This document shows positions 24,150-30,434 of a stretch of DNA of 36,331 bases, one piece after another. A model generated the notes under the pieces. It was not told where the DNA came from and did not search any database. It saw nothing but the letters and a program-made list of their open reading frames with translations. This stretch comes from Terriglobia bacterium. Its GTDB lineage: Bacteria > Acidobacteriota > Polarisedimenticolia > Polarisedimenticolales > JAIQFR01. Numbering within the stretch: position 1 is the first letter of the stretch; the number at the start of each line of letters is the position of its first letter. The stretch is taken from positions 1 to 36,331 of the forward strand of contig JAIQFR010000038.1 of NCBI GenBank assembly GCA_020073205.1. The letters run 5' to 3'. Both the position numbers and the translations under genes were made by a program.

Positions 24150-26417
24150 TCAATGCTGCCAGGCGTAGGAGAGCTTCAGGAAGAACTGCCGGTCCGCCGG
24201 CTCGAGGCGTCCGGTCGTGTCCGTGTAGGTCCGATCGTCGCCGTAGCCTAGGTAGAGGAGGGTCTGCCAGCTGAGCTTGTACGCGAACAGCGCCGAAGCG
24301 GTGAAGGACGCGTCCTTGGGCGTCACCGTCGCGGTGTAAAGGGCGGTGTCGCGCTCGGCCCTCTCGTACTGGCCGATGACCCGGACGAAGGCGCGCGAGC
24401 TGAAGCTCCACACGGCGCGCAGGCGCTCAATCTGCGCGGTGAACAGCCGTCCGGAGAGACCGTTCCCGGTATCCACGTCCAGCCACCTCCGGCCGGCCGA
24501 CAGCGCCAGCGCCAGGTGATAGCTCGGCCGGAGCGTGCCGGAGAGCGACAGGTCGCCACCGCGCCCCTCGCGCCCGTTGTCGATGTCGATCTCCCGGCCG
24601 ATGAACCCCTGGAGCGCGATCTGGTCGACCACGCGCCCCGGGTTCACCTGGAGAGTCACCACGGGACGGAACCGCTCCAGGAGGCGGTCCACCGCCCGGA
24701 TGTGGTCCTCGTCCAGCTCGATGCGGAAGAAGCTGTTCCAGCGCCCGTCCATCCCGGCGCCGACCGACGCGCGGGTGGAGATCGCCTCTCCCGCCTCTCC
24801 TCGGTCGTAGTAGTTCGAGGTGAACAGTCGAAGGCGCGAGAGGAAGCGGTCCTTGGGCCGGATCGTGTACCCGGTCTCGAGGTACCCTTCCTCGTAGCCG
24901 ACCTGCGGCACGAAGCCCGTGTCGGCCCGGAAGTCGGCGCCGATGTCCAGCCATTGGGCGTACCAGTCCACGTGCTGGGTGCCGTGCGACCAATTGAGGT
25001 CGAACGCGTGGCCGAAGAGGCTCTTCCCGACCCACTCGGCGGCGAGGTCCGGCAGCCGCGGCGTCCGTGTGTCGCTCCAGAGGAACTGCCCCGTGACCGA
25101 GTCGGAAGGCCTCGGCCGCCACTGGAAATCGGGGCCGAACACCCGGTTGTGGCCCCCCCCGTCGATCTCCCGCGCGGTCGCGAGGAAGCTGGCGAACGAG
25201 ACCCCGAAATCGCGCTTGAAGCGCACCACCCCCACGCGCGAATCGAACGTCTGCTGGGCGAGGCCCGAGCTTTCGGGCCCGGGCAGGACGACGAGTCCCC
25301 CTCCCCGGTCCTCCGCCACGAGCGCCGTGTAGGACGTGGTGCCGAATCGGCCGGTGGCGCGCGCGCCCGTGCGCGGGGAGGTGATGGTGCGCGTGTACAC
25401 CGCCTGGATCGGCGTCGCCAGGAGATCGATCCCCTCGAGGAAGAACGGCCGCTTCTCCGGGTAGAAGATCGCGAAGCGCTCGTTGGTCGAGATCTGGGTC
25501 GCGTCCGACTCGACCTGCGCGAAGTCCGGGTTCACCGTGGCGTCGATGGCGGTGTCCGCCGTCGGGTTCCACTTCACGTCGAGCCCCGCGTCGGACCGGA
25601 CCCTCCCGCTCTCGAGCGGCGTCCCGGGGCCGTCTCTCGGCTCGCTCGTCCGCGAAGCGGTCGCGAACGGCGCGACCACCACGTGAGAGCCCTGGGGAAG
25701 ACCGGACAGGCCGGTGAGCTTGCTCGCGTTGCAGATGAAACAGTTGACGTCTCGAGGCAGCCGTGCCGTGAAGATCTGATAGCGCCGGTCCCGCGGATAG
25801 TTGCGGTACAGGAGGATCCCCCAGGTCGCGTCGCCGCCGGCTTCGTACCTCAGGGACGAGAACGGGATTCGGATCTCGAGGCTCCAGCCTCTCGCCGTGA
25901 TCTTCCCGGCGGCGTCCCAGTAGAAATCGGGGGACGGGTCCTCGCCGGTGGCGTCGCTGGTGATCGCGTCGTACTGGGTGCCCCGCGGGTTGGCCAGGAA
26001 CATCTGCGCGGTCTTCCCGTCGTTCCGGCTGTCGACGATCACCCCGCCGTAATCGGTCGAGCCCGGCACGGCGTCGCGGTCGCCGAGGGGGGAACGGATC
26101 CGCTCGGGATGCGGGTCTTCGAATTCGAACCCCGCGTAGAAGAAGCGGTCGTCGTAGGCCAGGTAGGCCACGTTGCGGAGCTTGGGCTCGGTGTTGTCGC
26201 CCGGGTTGGTCTCGAACCAGGTCGTGATCCCCTCGATCCCCTGCCACCCCGGGTCGGAAAGGTCGCCGTCCACCGTGATCGGTCCCGAGGCCCGCCGGAT
26301 CGAGAGCGGCGGGCCCGGCTTCGGATCGGCGCACCAGGACTGCCCCGCCCCGATCCGCGCCAGGAGCGCGAGCACGGCGCAGCCACGGCCCAGCCGAAGG
26401 GCGAGAGCGAGCGACAT
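24150..26417 (-). CDS. DUF5916 protein with CBM9-like N-domain, outer-membrane type
   Basis: 755 residues from ATG 26417, with a signal peptide in the first 25 residues. The N-terminal 170 residues are a carbohydrate-binding family 9-like sandwich (IRRASGPITVDGDLSDPGWQ, FFYAGFEFEDPHPERIRSPL, WSLEIRIPFSSLRY). The remaining part is the DUF5916 region: DAGLDVKWNPTADTAIDATV, NPDFAQVESDATQISTNERF and FPEKRPFFLEG-like (YPEKRPFFLEG), followed by alternating beta strands, ending in FLKLSYAWQH. This is consistent with an outer-membrane barrel, although the final residue is His rather than Phe. Two cysteines in NCFICNASK are unusual. Such proteins co-occur with peptidases and glycan-degrading genes; ligand unknown. 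No ribosome binding site is seen; a TATAAC hexamer lies only 8-13 bases before the ATG, so the transcript may be almost leaderless. Confidence 0.88.
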   Translation of the reverse strand: MSLALALRLGRGCAVLALLARIGAGQSWCADPKPGPPLSIRRASGPITVDGDLSDPGWQGIEGITTWFETNPGDNTEPKLRNVAYLAYDDRFFYAGFEFEDPHPERIRSPLGDRDAVPGSTDYGGVIVDSRNDGKTAQMFLANPRGTQYDAITSDATGEDPSPDFYWDAAGKITARGWSLEIRIPFSSLRYEAGGDATWGILLYRNYPRDRRYQIFTARLPRDVNCFICNASKLTGLSGLPQGSHVVVAPFATASRTSEPRDGPGTPLESGRVRSDAGLDVKWNPTADTAIDATVNPDFAQVESDATQISTNERFAIFYPEKRPFFLEGIDLLATPIQAVYTRTITSPRTGARATGRFGTTSYTALVAEDRGGGLVVLPGPESSGLAQQTFDSRVGVVRFKRDFGVSFASFLATAREIDGGGHNRVFGPDFQWRPRPSDSVTGQFLWSDTRTPRLPDLAAEWVGKSLFGHAFDLNWSHGTQHVDWYAQWLDIGADFRADTGFVPQVGYEEGYLETGYTIRPKDRFLSRLRLFTSNYYDRGEAGEAISTRASVGAGMDGRWNSFFRIELDEDHIRAVDRLLERFRPVVTLQVNPGRVVDQIALQGFIGREIDIDNGREGRGGDLSLSGTLRPSYHLALALSAGRRWLDVDTGNGLSGRLFTAQIERLRAVWSFSSRAFVRVIGQYERAERDTALYTATVTPKDASFTASALFAYKLSWQTLLYLGYGDDRTYTDTTGRLEPADRQFFLKLSYAWQH

Positions 26418-26484
26418 TCCATCGGTTATACGCAGGAGTGGGGGAGGAGTTGGGCGGATGGAACCGGACGTTCCCGAATTCCGG

Positions 26485-27639
26485 TCAGTGCCGCCTCGGG
26501 AGGATCGCCCGGGGGTGGCGGTCGGCGACCGGCGCGGAGTCCAGCTTGCAGACGACCAGGGTGATGTCGTCGCGCTGCTCCACATGGCCGCTGAATCTCC
26601 GGGCGGCGCGGTGGAGGTGGCGGATGATCTCCTGCGCGCTGTCGTGACGATGCCTGCGGACCACCTCGAGGGCCCTCTCGGCGCCGAACTCTTCCTCGCC
26701 GGGCCCCTCGCTCTCCACGAGGCCGTCCGTGAGGAGGAACGCGATCTCCCCGGGCGTGAGGTCGATCTCCTGGGATCCCCGGTAGACCGTCTTCTCGAAC
26801 ATTCCGAGTGGCGGCCCGATGGACTTCAGCACGGATCGGACGCGCCCCTTCCCGTCGAGCACATAGCCCGAAACGTGTCCCGCGCTCCCGCAGACGAGAC
26901 GATAGGGCGGCGCGTCGAGGCGCGCGAGCAGCAGCGTGATGTAGAGATTGTCCGCCATGTCGCGGGCCAGCGCCGCGTTGATCTCGTTGAGGACCTCGCA
27001 GGGGTCCCTACGGGTCCGAGCGATGGAACGGAGGTACGCCCTCGCTTCAGCCATCATCAGCGCCGGACCCAACCCGTGTCCCGCCACGTCCCCGATGGCG
27101 ATCCCGCAGGATCCCCCGGCCATGTCGACGAAGTCGGAATAATCCCCGCAGCCGTGCCCCGCGGGGAACACCGCGCCCGCGAGATCGACCCCGGAGAGAC
27201 GAGGAGGCATCTGGGGGTACAGCTTCCTTTGGACCTTCCCGGCGAGCTCCATCTCGATCTTCTGCGCCTCGAGCTTCCTGCGCTCGGTCATGTCCTTGAT
27301 CACCGAGACGAATTGGGTGATCTGGCCCGCGGAATCCTGAATCGGCGTGATGGTCTGCTCGGCGTAGAAGAGATCCCCGTTCTTCTTCCGATTCACGACC
27401 ATGGCCCGATGGACCTTCCCGCCCAGAATCCGTTTCCAGAGCGCTCGGTAGTACTCCTGATCCTGGACGCCCGATTTCAGAGAGGGCTCCGGGTTCAGGA
27501 TGTTCGACCCGAACACGCGATGGATACCCGGGAACCGACTCGACCACCGACGGCGCGCGACCGCCGCCGGTCGCCATCCGTGAGGATTACCGCGCGGTGA
27601 GGCTCGGGACTCAAGCCCCTCGCCCGTCGAGAATGTCAT
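26485..27639 (-). CDS. PP2C/SpoIIE-type serine phosphatase with truncated PAS domain
   Basis: 384 residues from ATG 27639 (GGAG just upstream; ATG 27666 is an alternative). The N-terminus holds only the second half of a PAS domain: SLKSGVQDQEYYRALWKRIL, then VNRKKNGDLFYAEQTITPIQ and FVSVIKDMTERRKLE. The usual first half (start of the sensory pocket) is absent from all three minus frames upstream. A helical connector leads to a SpoIIE/RsbU-like phosphatase domain (about 155-375): GCGDYSDF (metal-binding Asp), GIAIGDVAGHGLGPALM, LTDGLVESEG and RDDITLVV, all the metal-site Asp positions present. Such enzymes dephosphorylate anti-anti-sigma proteins in partner-switching pathways. No STAS or kinase gene is nearby. 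Confidence 0.9.
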   Translation of the reverse strand: MTFSTGEGLESRASPRGNPHGWRPAAVARRRWSSRFPGIHRVFGSNILNPEPSLKSGVQDQEYYRALWKRILGGKVHRAMVVNRKKNGDLFYAEQTITPIQDSAGQITQFVSVIKDMTERRKLEAQKIEMELAGKVQRKLYPQMPPRLSGVDLAGAVFPAGHGCGDYSDFVDMAGGSCGIAIGDVAGHGLGPALMMAEARAYLRSIARTRRDPCEVLNEINAALARDMADNLYITLLLARLDAPPYRLVCGSAGHVSGYVLDGKGRVRSVLKSIGPPLGMFEKTVYRGSQEIDLTPGEIAFLLTDGLVESEGPGEEEFGAERALEVVRRHRHDSAQEIIRHLHRAARRFSGHVEQRDDITLVVCKLDSAPVADRHPRAILPRRH

Positions 27640-27686
27640 GGCGCTCCGCGGGTCCTCGCGGTACATGTACCGGTGGGAGTTCAGGG

Positions 27687-27890
27687 ATGTATTCGGATTT
27701 CGAAGAGCTCAACCTCTTCGCCTATTGGGCGCTCGTGAACGGGCTGCTCGACGCCGTGCTCTGGTGCCTCGGACCGTACGTGGACGACTCCCGCGAGTAC
27801 GGCCTGTTCCGGCATGCGCTGGCAGAGGTGACCCGCCGGCTCGTCTTGATCTGGCTGCTCCTCCGGGAATTCCGGGAGCATCCCGCGTAG
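27687..27890 (+). CDS. Small uncharacterised protein (67 residues)
   Basis: Starts at ATG 27687 with GGGAG about 8 bases upstream and ends at TAG 27890. The sequence MYSDFEELNLFAYWALVNGL, LDAVLWCLGPYVDDSREYGL, then FRHALAEVTRRLVLIWLLLR looks like a real small helical protein, rich in Leu/Trp/Tyr, with no similarity to shadow-frame composition. It is one of few plus-strand genes here; it diverges from the phosphatase gene and converges on the DUF5666-like gene. Function unknown. Confidence 0.65.
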   Translation: MYSDFEELNLFAYWALVNGLLDAVLWCLGPYVDDSREYGLFRHALAEVTRRLVLIWLLLREFREHPA

Positions 27891-27919
27891 TCCGGCTCTC
27901 AGCGTACCCGCCCTCCGCC

Positions 27920-27985
27920 CCGGACGTGGCCGAGAGAGTCTCCCGAACCGCGTCATCCTTGCCGGGAGACCTCGGCCCCGTCCGG
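27920..27985. terminator. 66-nt near-perfect hairpin between convergent genes
   Basis: Positions 27920-27945 pair with 27963-27985: a 7-bp outer stem (CCGGACG/CGTCCGG), one T-C mismatch, a 7-bp stem (GGCCGAG/CTCGGCC), a 3-base AGA bulge on the left arm, then an 8-bp stem (GTCTCCCG/CGGGAGAC) closed by a 17-base loop. That is 22 paired bases. It sits 30 bases after the end of the plus-strand gene and 56 bases past the stop of the minus-strand DUF5666-like gene, so a bidirectional terminator is the simplest reading. It could equally be a small repeat element or structured RNA. Confidence 0.6.
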
Positions 27986-28040
27986 TCGGCGGGCCCCGGG
28001 TGACAGTTCCCGAGCGGCCGGTCGACGACGGCTCGTCGGG

Positions 28041-28409
28041 TCAGGAAGCCTTCTTCTCCTGAATGCCGATCGATACGGCGACGTTCTTCCCTTCGTCGTT
28101 TCGATAGGCGACCTCCGCGTCGTCCCCGACCTGCACCTCCGACAGACCGACGGGTCGGTTTCCCTTCAGGATCTTCGTCTGCTCGTCCACGGCGACGCTG
28201 ATCTCCGCCGGATCCGCCCCCTCGCTCTTCGACAGCACCTTCAGGGCCACCGTCTTCGCGTCGACGTCGACGGCCAGGATCTGGCCCTTGACCGTCGCGA
28301 CCGGGCCCGTGGGCACCGCCATCGCGGCGACGAATGCGAACAGGACCAGGGCCGCCCCGACGACGACGGCCCGACGACTCATGACGGAAGAGGCGTGCAT
28401 CGTTCTCAT
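28041..28409 (-). CDS. Small exported DUF5666-like beta protein
   Basis: 122 residues from ATG 28409, with GGAGGG 6 bases upstream. A signal peptide or N-terminal membrane anchor (AVVVGAALVLFAFVAAMAVP) is followed by about 80 residues of short beta strands: VATVKGQILAVDVDAKTVAL, AVDEQTKILKGNRPVGLSEV, VGDDAEVAYRNDEGKNVAVS. The pattern G-x-I-x-x-V-D...T-V...V-D-x-x-T-x-I...L-x-x-(L)-x-V-G-D is that of DUF5666/OB-like domains common in secreted proteins of Acidobacteriota and Proteobacteria. Function unknown. It lies downstream of the FTR1 gene with a 292-base gap. Confidence 0.75.
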   Translation of the reverse strand: MRTMHASSVMSRRAVVVGAALVLFAFVAAMAVPTGPVATVKGQILAVDVDAKTVALKVLSKSEGADPAEISVAVDEQTKILKGNRPVGLSEVQVGDDAEVAYRNDEGKNVAVSIGIQEKKAS

Positions 28410-28701
28410 GAGATCCCTCCTTCTTGATCAGGAGGCGTGGGTCTGACGCGGAGCGCGTGGGGAGAGACGAGTTGTATCGACCGCAGGCCCAGGAACCCGA
28501 TCGTGGAAGGCACACTGCAATGGCGGTGCCAGATCCTCGCGGCAACGGCGAGGCCGGCGGATGACCGCGCAAATCCGGGAGAACCGCGAAGCGCGCTGCC
28601 GGAGCGCGGCTCGCGGCGGAAGGAATCTCGGCAATGGACCGCGGCGCCGTTCGCGAAGGAGTTACACCGTGAGGCGATTCTCCTCGATCGTGTGCGCGCG
28701 C
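28410..28701. other. 292-base intergenic region with a hairpin, no gene seen
   Basis: No coding frame with credible composition was found. The only structure is a 12-bp interrupted stem at 28584-28616: CCGCGA/TCGCGG outer, 2x2 internal loop, CGCGCT/AGCGCG inner, 5-base loop. It lies 86 bases after the FTR1 stop and could be a terminator or leader element of the DUF5666-like gene. Confidence 0.4.
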
Positions 28702-29718
28702 CTAGAGCCCGAGATCACCCGGCTCGACGGCGACCGGGGGCGCGACCGGACGGTAGGCGGGGGCTTCTTTTCGGTGCCGTGGGCGCCAGACCCTCAAGTA
28801 GCTCGCTCCCAGGTAGGAGCCGAGAACGAGCGCGGCGGCCACACCCTGCGCCACGATCGTTTCCAAATTGGGGAACACGGAGAGCCAGGTCCCCATCCAC
28901 GCGGGAATCGAGATGCGCACCGGCGTGGTTCGCAGCCAGAGCGCCTGCTGCATCTCCTGCACGCTCTCCCCGACCATCACGACCAGCACCGCTCCCAGCA
29001 TGACGCCCGTGAGCACCAGCATCCTCTTGTAGGGAAGCCGGCGGTGGGCCACGAGGGTCAGCGCGCCGACGATCGCGGTGAGGACGAGCCCCAGGACGAC
29101 CCCGAGAAGGACCGTGCGGGACCCGACCTTCAGCCGAATCGACTGCAGGAACAGCACCACCTCGACGCCTTCACGGTACACGGATGCGAACCCGAGCGTG
29201 ACCAACCCCCAGTAGATCCTCCTCCGCGACGAGCTCCGCTCCATGAGGTTCCGGCGGTGGCGGTTCTGCATGGAGATCCAGCCGGTCCAGTAGATCCGGT
29301 GGAAGAACCAGTTCATGACCACCAGGAGGACGCCGATGGCAAGCAGCCCCGTCGCCGCCTGCAGATCGAGCGCCGGAGCGTCGATCGCGCTGAGGATCCC
29401 GACCGCGACGAACCACGTCGCCACGGTGGCGAGGAAGCCGAGAACCGAGCCGGCGGCCACCGGCCGCCGGTGGATCCCGTTGGCGCCGACGAGGCTCGCG
29501 GTGATGGACGCCAGGACCAGAATCGCCTCGAGACCTTCCCGAAAGACGAGGATGCCCGTGTTCAGGACCGCGGCCTCCCGGGAGCGTGGATCCGTGGGAT
29601 CCGGGCTGCCGCGCGCCTCGACGGCCTGCCAGACCAGCACCCCGGCGACGATCAGCGCTCCGCACGCGAGCGCGATCGGAAGGAGCGTCGGCCCGGAACG
29701 GCGAAACCAGCGCGTCAC
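28702..29718 (-). CDS. FTR1 family iron permease
   Basis: 338 residues, GTG start at 29718. Seven or so membrane helices, with the two hallmark motifs of FTR1/EfeU-type high-affinity iron permeases: REGLE at residues 60-64 (FREGLEAILVLASITASLVG) and REGVE at 182-186 (SVYREGVEVVLFLQSI). The glutamates of REXXE bind iron during transport. The N-terminal segment before the first motif is a single anchor helix, not the long periplasmic cytochrome domain seen in some FTR1 fusions. No EfeO/EfeB partner or multicopper oxidase is adjacent, so the electron/oxidation partner is not in this window. A 17-base palindrome 38 bases upstream may be its operator. Substrate iron is inferred from family; lead permeases share the fold. 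Confidence 0.93.
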   Translation of the reverse strand: MTRWFRRSGPTLLPIALACGALIVAGVLVWQAVEARGSPDPTDPRSREAAVLNTGILVFREGLEAILVLASITASLVGANGIHRRPVAAGSVLGFLATVATWFVAVGILSAIDAPALDLQAATGLLAIGVLLVVMNWFFHRIYWTGWISMQNRHRRNLMERSSSRRRIYWGLVTLGFASVYREGVEVVLFLQSIRLKVGSRTVLLGVVLGLVLTAIVGALTLVAHRRLPYKRMLVLTGVMLGAVLVVMVGESVQEMQQALWLRTTPVRISIPAWMGTWLSVFPNLETIVAQGVAAALVLGSYLGASYLRVWRPRHRKEAPAYRPVAPPVAVEPGDLGL

Positions 29719-29755
29719 TCACCATCCCCTTTTCGAGTCGCTCAACCCACGTCGA

Positions 29756-29772
29756 ATGGAGTTCTACTCCAT
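29756..29772. promoter_or_regulatory. 17-base palindrome upstream of the FTR1 gene (candidate operator)
   Basis: ATGGAGT-TCT-ACTCCAT is a perfect 7+3+7 inverted repeat, 38 bases before the FTR1 start. On the FTR1 strand TTGAGC ends exactly where it begins, so the palindrome would fill the 19-base region between a -35 and a weak -10 (GACGTG). That geometry is typical of MerR-family metal sensors, but a Fur- or DtxR-like regulator is also possible; no regulator gene is nearby. Confidence 0.5.
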
Positions 29773-29861
29773 GCTCAAAGACGCGGCATTGACGCCGATC
29801 AAGGCGGAGCGATCCCGCGGTGGCGGATCGCCGGATGGCGCGGCCAGGCGCTCGTTTCAGG

Positions 29862-29976
29862 TCAGAAGCGGTACGCGAGGCCGAAGGTGAGGACCGGCCA
29901 GATCTTGAACCTCTTCACGCCAGCGCGGTCCGGTCTCCACAACGAGCCGGAGATTCCGTCGAACGCGCGCGAACCG
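29862..29976 (-). pseudogene. C-terminal tail remnant of an outer-membrane beta-barrel gene
   Basis: A minus frame ending in TGA 29864-29862 reads about 37 residues (SRAFDGISGSLWRPDRAGVK, then RFKIWPVLTFGLAYRF). The end has the outer-membrane barrel signature: final Phe with hydrophobic residues at -3 (Tyr), -5 (Leu), -7 (Phe) and -9 (Leu). Upstream the frame runs into the small basic-protein gene, where another frame is clearly coding, so at most the last strand survives. It may be a decayed gene end. Confidence 0.35.
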
Positions 29977-30294
29977 CTACCGGGGCGCCAGCCTCTTCGC
30001 CAGCGCGATGGCCGACCTGAAACCCTTCTTGGCGCGAAGCGCCTTGACCACGGCTTTCTGCCGCGGTTTCAGCTTCCGCACGAACCCCATGTAGCTCCCC
30101 TGGAGCTTCAATTCCGCGCGGCGCTTGGGAGACAGCCTCAGCTTTCGCCCGGTCGGCTCGTTCCCTGAACCACGGCGCGCCATGGGCCCGTTCGTGAGAG
30201 CGACCAGCCGCCCGAGCGACCGATCGATCGCGGTCAGAGATCTTCGGATGATTCGGATGTGCCTCGTGATCGGGTTGCCGGAGCGCTTCGCCAC
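29977..30294 (-). CDS. Small basic protein of unknown function
   Basis: 105 residues from GTG 30294, with GGGAGGG 6 bases upstream. Very basic: TRHIRIIRRSLTAIDRSLGR at the N-terminus, a flexible ARRGSGNEPTGRKLR linker, then LSPKRRAELKLQGSYMGFVR and KLKPRQKAVVKALRAKKGFR. The second half is helical and similar, from memory, to uncharacterised small proteins of uncultured bacteria with a LSPxRRAxLKLQGxYMG core. No recognised DNA-binding fold, though the charge suggests nucleic-acid binding (inference). A good promoter lies just upstream. Confidence 0.7.
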   Translation of the reverse strand: MAKRSGNPITRHIRIIRRSLTAIDRSLGRLVALTNGPMARRGSGNEPTGRKLRLSPKRRAELKLQGSYMGFVRKLKPRQKAVVKALRAKKGFRSAIALAKRLAPR

Positions 30295-30319
30295 GTTCGA
30301 CCCTCCCTTGAAAGGGCCG

Positions 30320-30350
30320 ATCGTAGCACGGCCCGGCCTCGAATCGTCAA
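30320..30350 (-). promoter_or_regulatory. Sigma-70-type promoter for the small basic protein
   Basis: Minus strand TTGACG (30350-30345), 19 bases, TACGAT (30325-30320), with TGC immediately before the -10 (extended -10). The spacing is longer than ideal but both boxes are good. It would give a leader of about 20 bases holding the ribosome binding site. Confidence 0.45.
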
Positions 30351-30379
30351 TCCCCACCGCGACGAATCCTGTGCGGCAG

Positions 30380-30420
30380 CTCCCGGGGACCGCCCGCGCG
30401 CGATTCCGTCCGTCCGGGAG
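30380..30420 (-). terminator. Stem-loop after the methyltransferase gene
   Basis: CTCCCGG/CCGGGAG plus GGAC/GTCC form an 11-bp stem with a 2-base bulge (GT at 30412-30413). It begins 14 bases after the methyltransferase stop at 30435 and upstream of the next promoter on the same strand, the expected place for a terminator. No T-run. Confidence 0.5.
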
Positions 30421-30434
30421 ACCGGGCGCCGCCG

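Noticed and set aside
27920-27985. Integron attC site
   Set aside because: The hairpin has a bulge and the right size but lacks the paired RYYYAAC/GTTRRRY core sites, and there is no integrase or cassette array.
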